64,000 nucleotides of DNA. It comes from Prochlorococcus marinus str. MIT 0917 (GTDB taxonomy: Bacteria > Cyanobacteriota > Cyanobacteriia > PCC-6307 > Cyanobiaceae). The DNA lies in NCBI RefSeq assembly GCF_027359575.1, contig NZ_CP114784.1, positions 743,819 to 807,818 of the forward strand. The letters are read 5' to 3'. Both the position numbers and the translations under genes were made by a program. Below, piece by piece: positions 62,642 to 64,000 of the stretch (position 1 is the first letter of the stretch; every line of letters begins with the position of its first letter). The notes under the pieces are model-generated. The model was not told the DNA's origin, searched no databases, and was given only the letters and a program-made list of their open reading frames with translations.

Positions 62642-64000
62642 GTGACTGAGGGAAAAAGAAATCAAAAGAAAGCAGGCTTTGAATTCAAAACATTCAAAGT
62701 ACCATTTGATTTAGAAGAATTCGAAGAAAATATCACTTTGACTTCGAACACTCCTTCTAAACTTTCTAAAGAACAAATAATTAACCAAGCATTTAAATTT
62801 CATGCAGAAGGCAACATTTTAGAAGCAATAAAATATTATAAATATTTCATAGATCAAGGATTTAGTGACTACAGAGTTTTTTCTAATTATGGAGGACTTT
62901 TATTGAGTTGTGGCAAACCACAAGAAGCAGAATTATCAACACGAAAAGCAATTGAACTAAAACCTGATTTTGCTGATGCTCATTTAAATCTGGGAAGCAT
63001 ATTGAGAGATCTTGGCAAGTCAAAAGAAGCTGAATTATCAACACGAAAAGCAATTGAACTAAAACCTCAATCAGCAGATGCTCATTTAAATCTGGGAAGC
63101 ATATTTAAAGATCTTGGCAAATTACAAGAAGCTGAATTATCAACACGAAAAGCAATTGAACTAAAACCTGACTTAGCAGATGCTCATTTGAATCTAGGAA
63201 ACATATTGAGAGATCTTGGAAGATTACAAGAAGCAGAATTATCAACACGAAAAGCAATTGAACTAAAACCTGACTTAGCAGATGCTCATTTGAATCTGGG
63301 AAATATATTGAGGGATCTTTGCCAATTAGAACAAGCAGAAATATATCAACGAAAAGCAATTGAAATCAAGCCAGATTCCGCAAATGCTTATGCTAGCTTG
63401 GGTAACGTTTTGAGGGATCTTGGCAAATTAGAACAAGCAGAAATATATCAACGAAAAGCAATCGAACTTAATCCGGATTTCGCAAATGCATATTCCAATC
63501 TTGGAAACATTTTAAGAGAGCTTCGTAAATTACAAGAAGCTGAATTATATACTCGTAAAGCTATTAAACTTGTGCCTGATTTCGCAGAGTTTCATTCCAA
63601 TCTTGGAAACATATTAAGAGATCTTGGCAACTTAAAAGAAGCGGAAATTTCATATCTTAAAGCTATTGAACTTAATCCTGATTTAGGAATTGCACATTAT
63701 AACCTTGGAAATATATTAAGAGATCTTGGGAACTTAAAAGAAGCAGAATTATCCACTCGTAAATCGATTGAACTTAAACCAGATAACGTTGTTGCTCATA
63801 ACAATCTTGGAAGTATATTGAGTGAGCTTGGAAAACTTGATGATGCAATAAATCAATACAAAAAAGCTCTAAAATTAAACAATCAATCATCAACGGCGAA
63901 GCTTGGTTTAATTGAAAATAAAGGCTATATCTGCGACTGGAGTGATCTAGATATACAAACCATTTGGCTAAAGAATCTTGGTATTGAAGGATCTTCTGTT
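62642..64000 (+). CDS. TPR protein, probably with GT41 domain, cut by the window end
   Basis: 453 codons are visible from the GTG at 62642 and the frame is still open at 64000. MTEGKRNQKKAGFEFKTFKV begins the usual cassette. Ten TPR units follow (about 80-410), then the linker WLKNLGIEGSSV, which in 24056 and 59982 stands immediately before the GT41 domain. Bases 63487-63720 differ by about one base from 25216-25450. I therefore expect a GT41 domain beyond the window. Same strand as 59982, 188 bases downstream. Confidence 0.85.
   Translation, partial: MTEGKRNQKKAGFEFKTFKVPFDLEEFEENITLTSNTPSKLSKEQIINQAFKFHAEGNILEAIKYYKYFIDQGFSDYRVFSNYGGLLLSCGKPQEAELSTRKAIELKPDFADAHLNLGSILRDLGKSKEAELSTRKAIELKPQSADAHLNLGSIFKDLGKLQEAELSTRKAIELKPDLADAHLNLGNILRDLGRLQEAELSTRKAIELKPDLADAHLNLGNILRDLCQLEQAEIYQRKAIEIKPDSANAYASLGNVLRDLGKLEQAEIYQRKAIELNPDFANAYSNLGNILRELRKLQEAELYTRKAIKLVPDFAEFHSNLGNILRDLGNLKEAEISYLKAIELNPDLGIAHYNLGNILRDLGNLKEAELSTRKSIELKPDNVVAHNNLGSILSELGKLDDAINQYKKALKLNNQSSTAKLGLIENKGYICDWSDLDIQTIWLKNLGIEGSSV

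Overview
The window is AT-rich bacterial DNA and most likely comes from a marine picocyanobacterium, probably a low-light Prochlorococcus. That is an inference from the order and sequence style of the core genes (rseP end, rpsN, pnp, cysQ, rsmI), from small conserved picocyanobacterial proteins, and from the strong A+T bias. No database was searched.

Layout. Positions 1-5965 are ordinary core chromosome. An intact tRNA-Arg(UCU) at 6279-6352 opens the first accessory region, and a decayed copy of the same tRNA at 34279-34357 closes it. About 0.9 kb of core-like sequence follows (a DUF2214-type membrane protein and a small exported protein). A second accessory region runs from 35.7 kb to the window end. 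It contains an intact tRNA-Ala(GGC) at 51877-51949 and four decayed copies of that tRNA within 9.5 kb, each with the same 3' flank or the same junction sequence. A broken tyrosine-recombinase-like gene lies beside the intact tRNA-Ala. Both regions look like tRNA-anchored genomic islands.

The islands are dominated by one expanded gene family of 15 members (the last is cut by the window end). Each protein has a conserved N-terminal cassette of about 80 residues, then 4 to 13 tetratricopeptide (TPR) units of 34 residues, then an exchangeable C-terminal domain. The C-terminal types are: OGT/SPINDLY-like GT41 (7318, 24056, 47564, 59982, presumably 62642, and a divergent form at 52781); GT9-like type 1 (19009, 30481, 42657); GT9-like type 2 (37071, 44744); putative 2OG-Fe(II) oxygenase (14242, 21275); TylF-like methyltransferase (16936); and none, where a TPR-only protein (41306) overlaps a carbamoyltransferase by four bases. 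The genes usually start with GTG or TTG, about 33-35 nt after a TATAAT box, and several share a further upstream repeat. Near-identical tracts, a 366-nt inverted repeat and dead fragments show that the family is being shuffled by recombination.

Between the TPR genes lie nucleotide-sugar genes: rfbA/rfbB plus a PLP dehydrase, a GDP-sugar pair (ColD-like dehydrase and GDP-fucose-synthase-like epimerase/reductase) with a GDP-mannose hydrolase, KDO genes (kdsC, kdsA, a CBS-only kdsD/kpsF fragment and a possible stub of the cytidylyltransferase), two sugar C-methyltransferase homologues, a cupin, a Gfo/Idh/MocA oxidoreductase, a UDP-xylose-synthase-like SDR and two paralogous small SDRs. The simplest reading is that these genes make unusual activated sugars, and that the TPR enzymes transfer, oxidise, methylate or carbamoylate a surface polymer or protein, so that the islands encode a variable cell-surface coat. 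The acceptor is unknown.

A second small repeated gene family (an HTH-like protein of about 110 aa, five copies, mostly broken) always lies head-to-head with a TPR gene. It may be a regulator or a relic of the mobile unit that spread the family.
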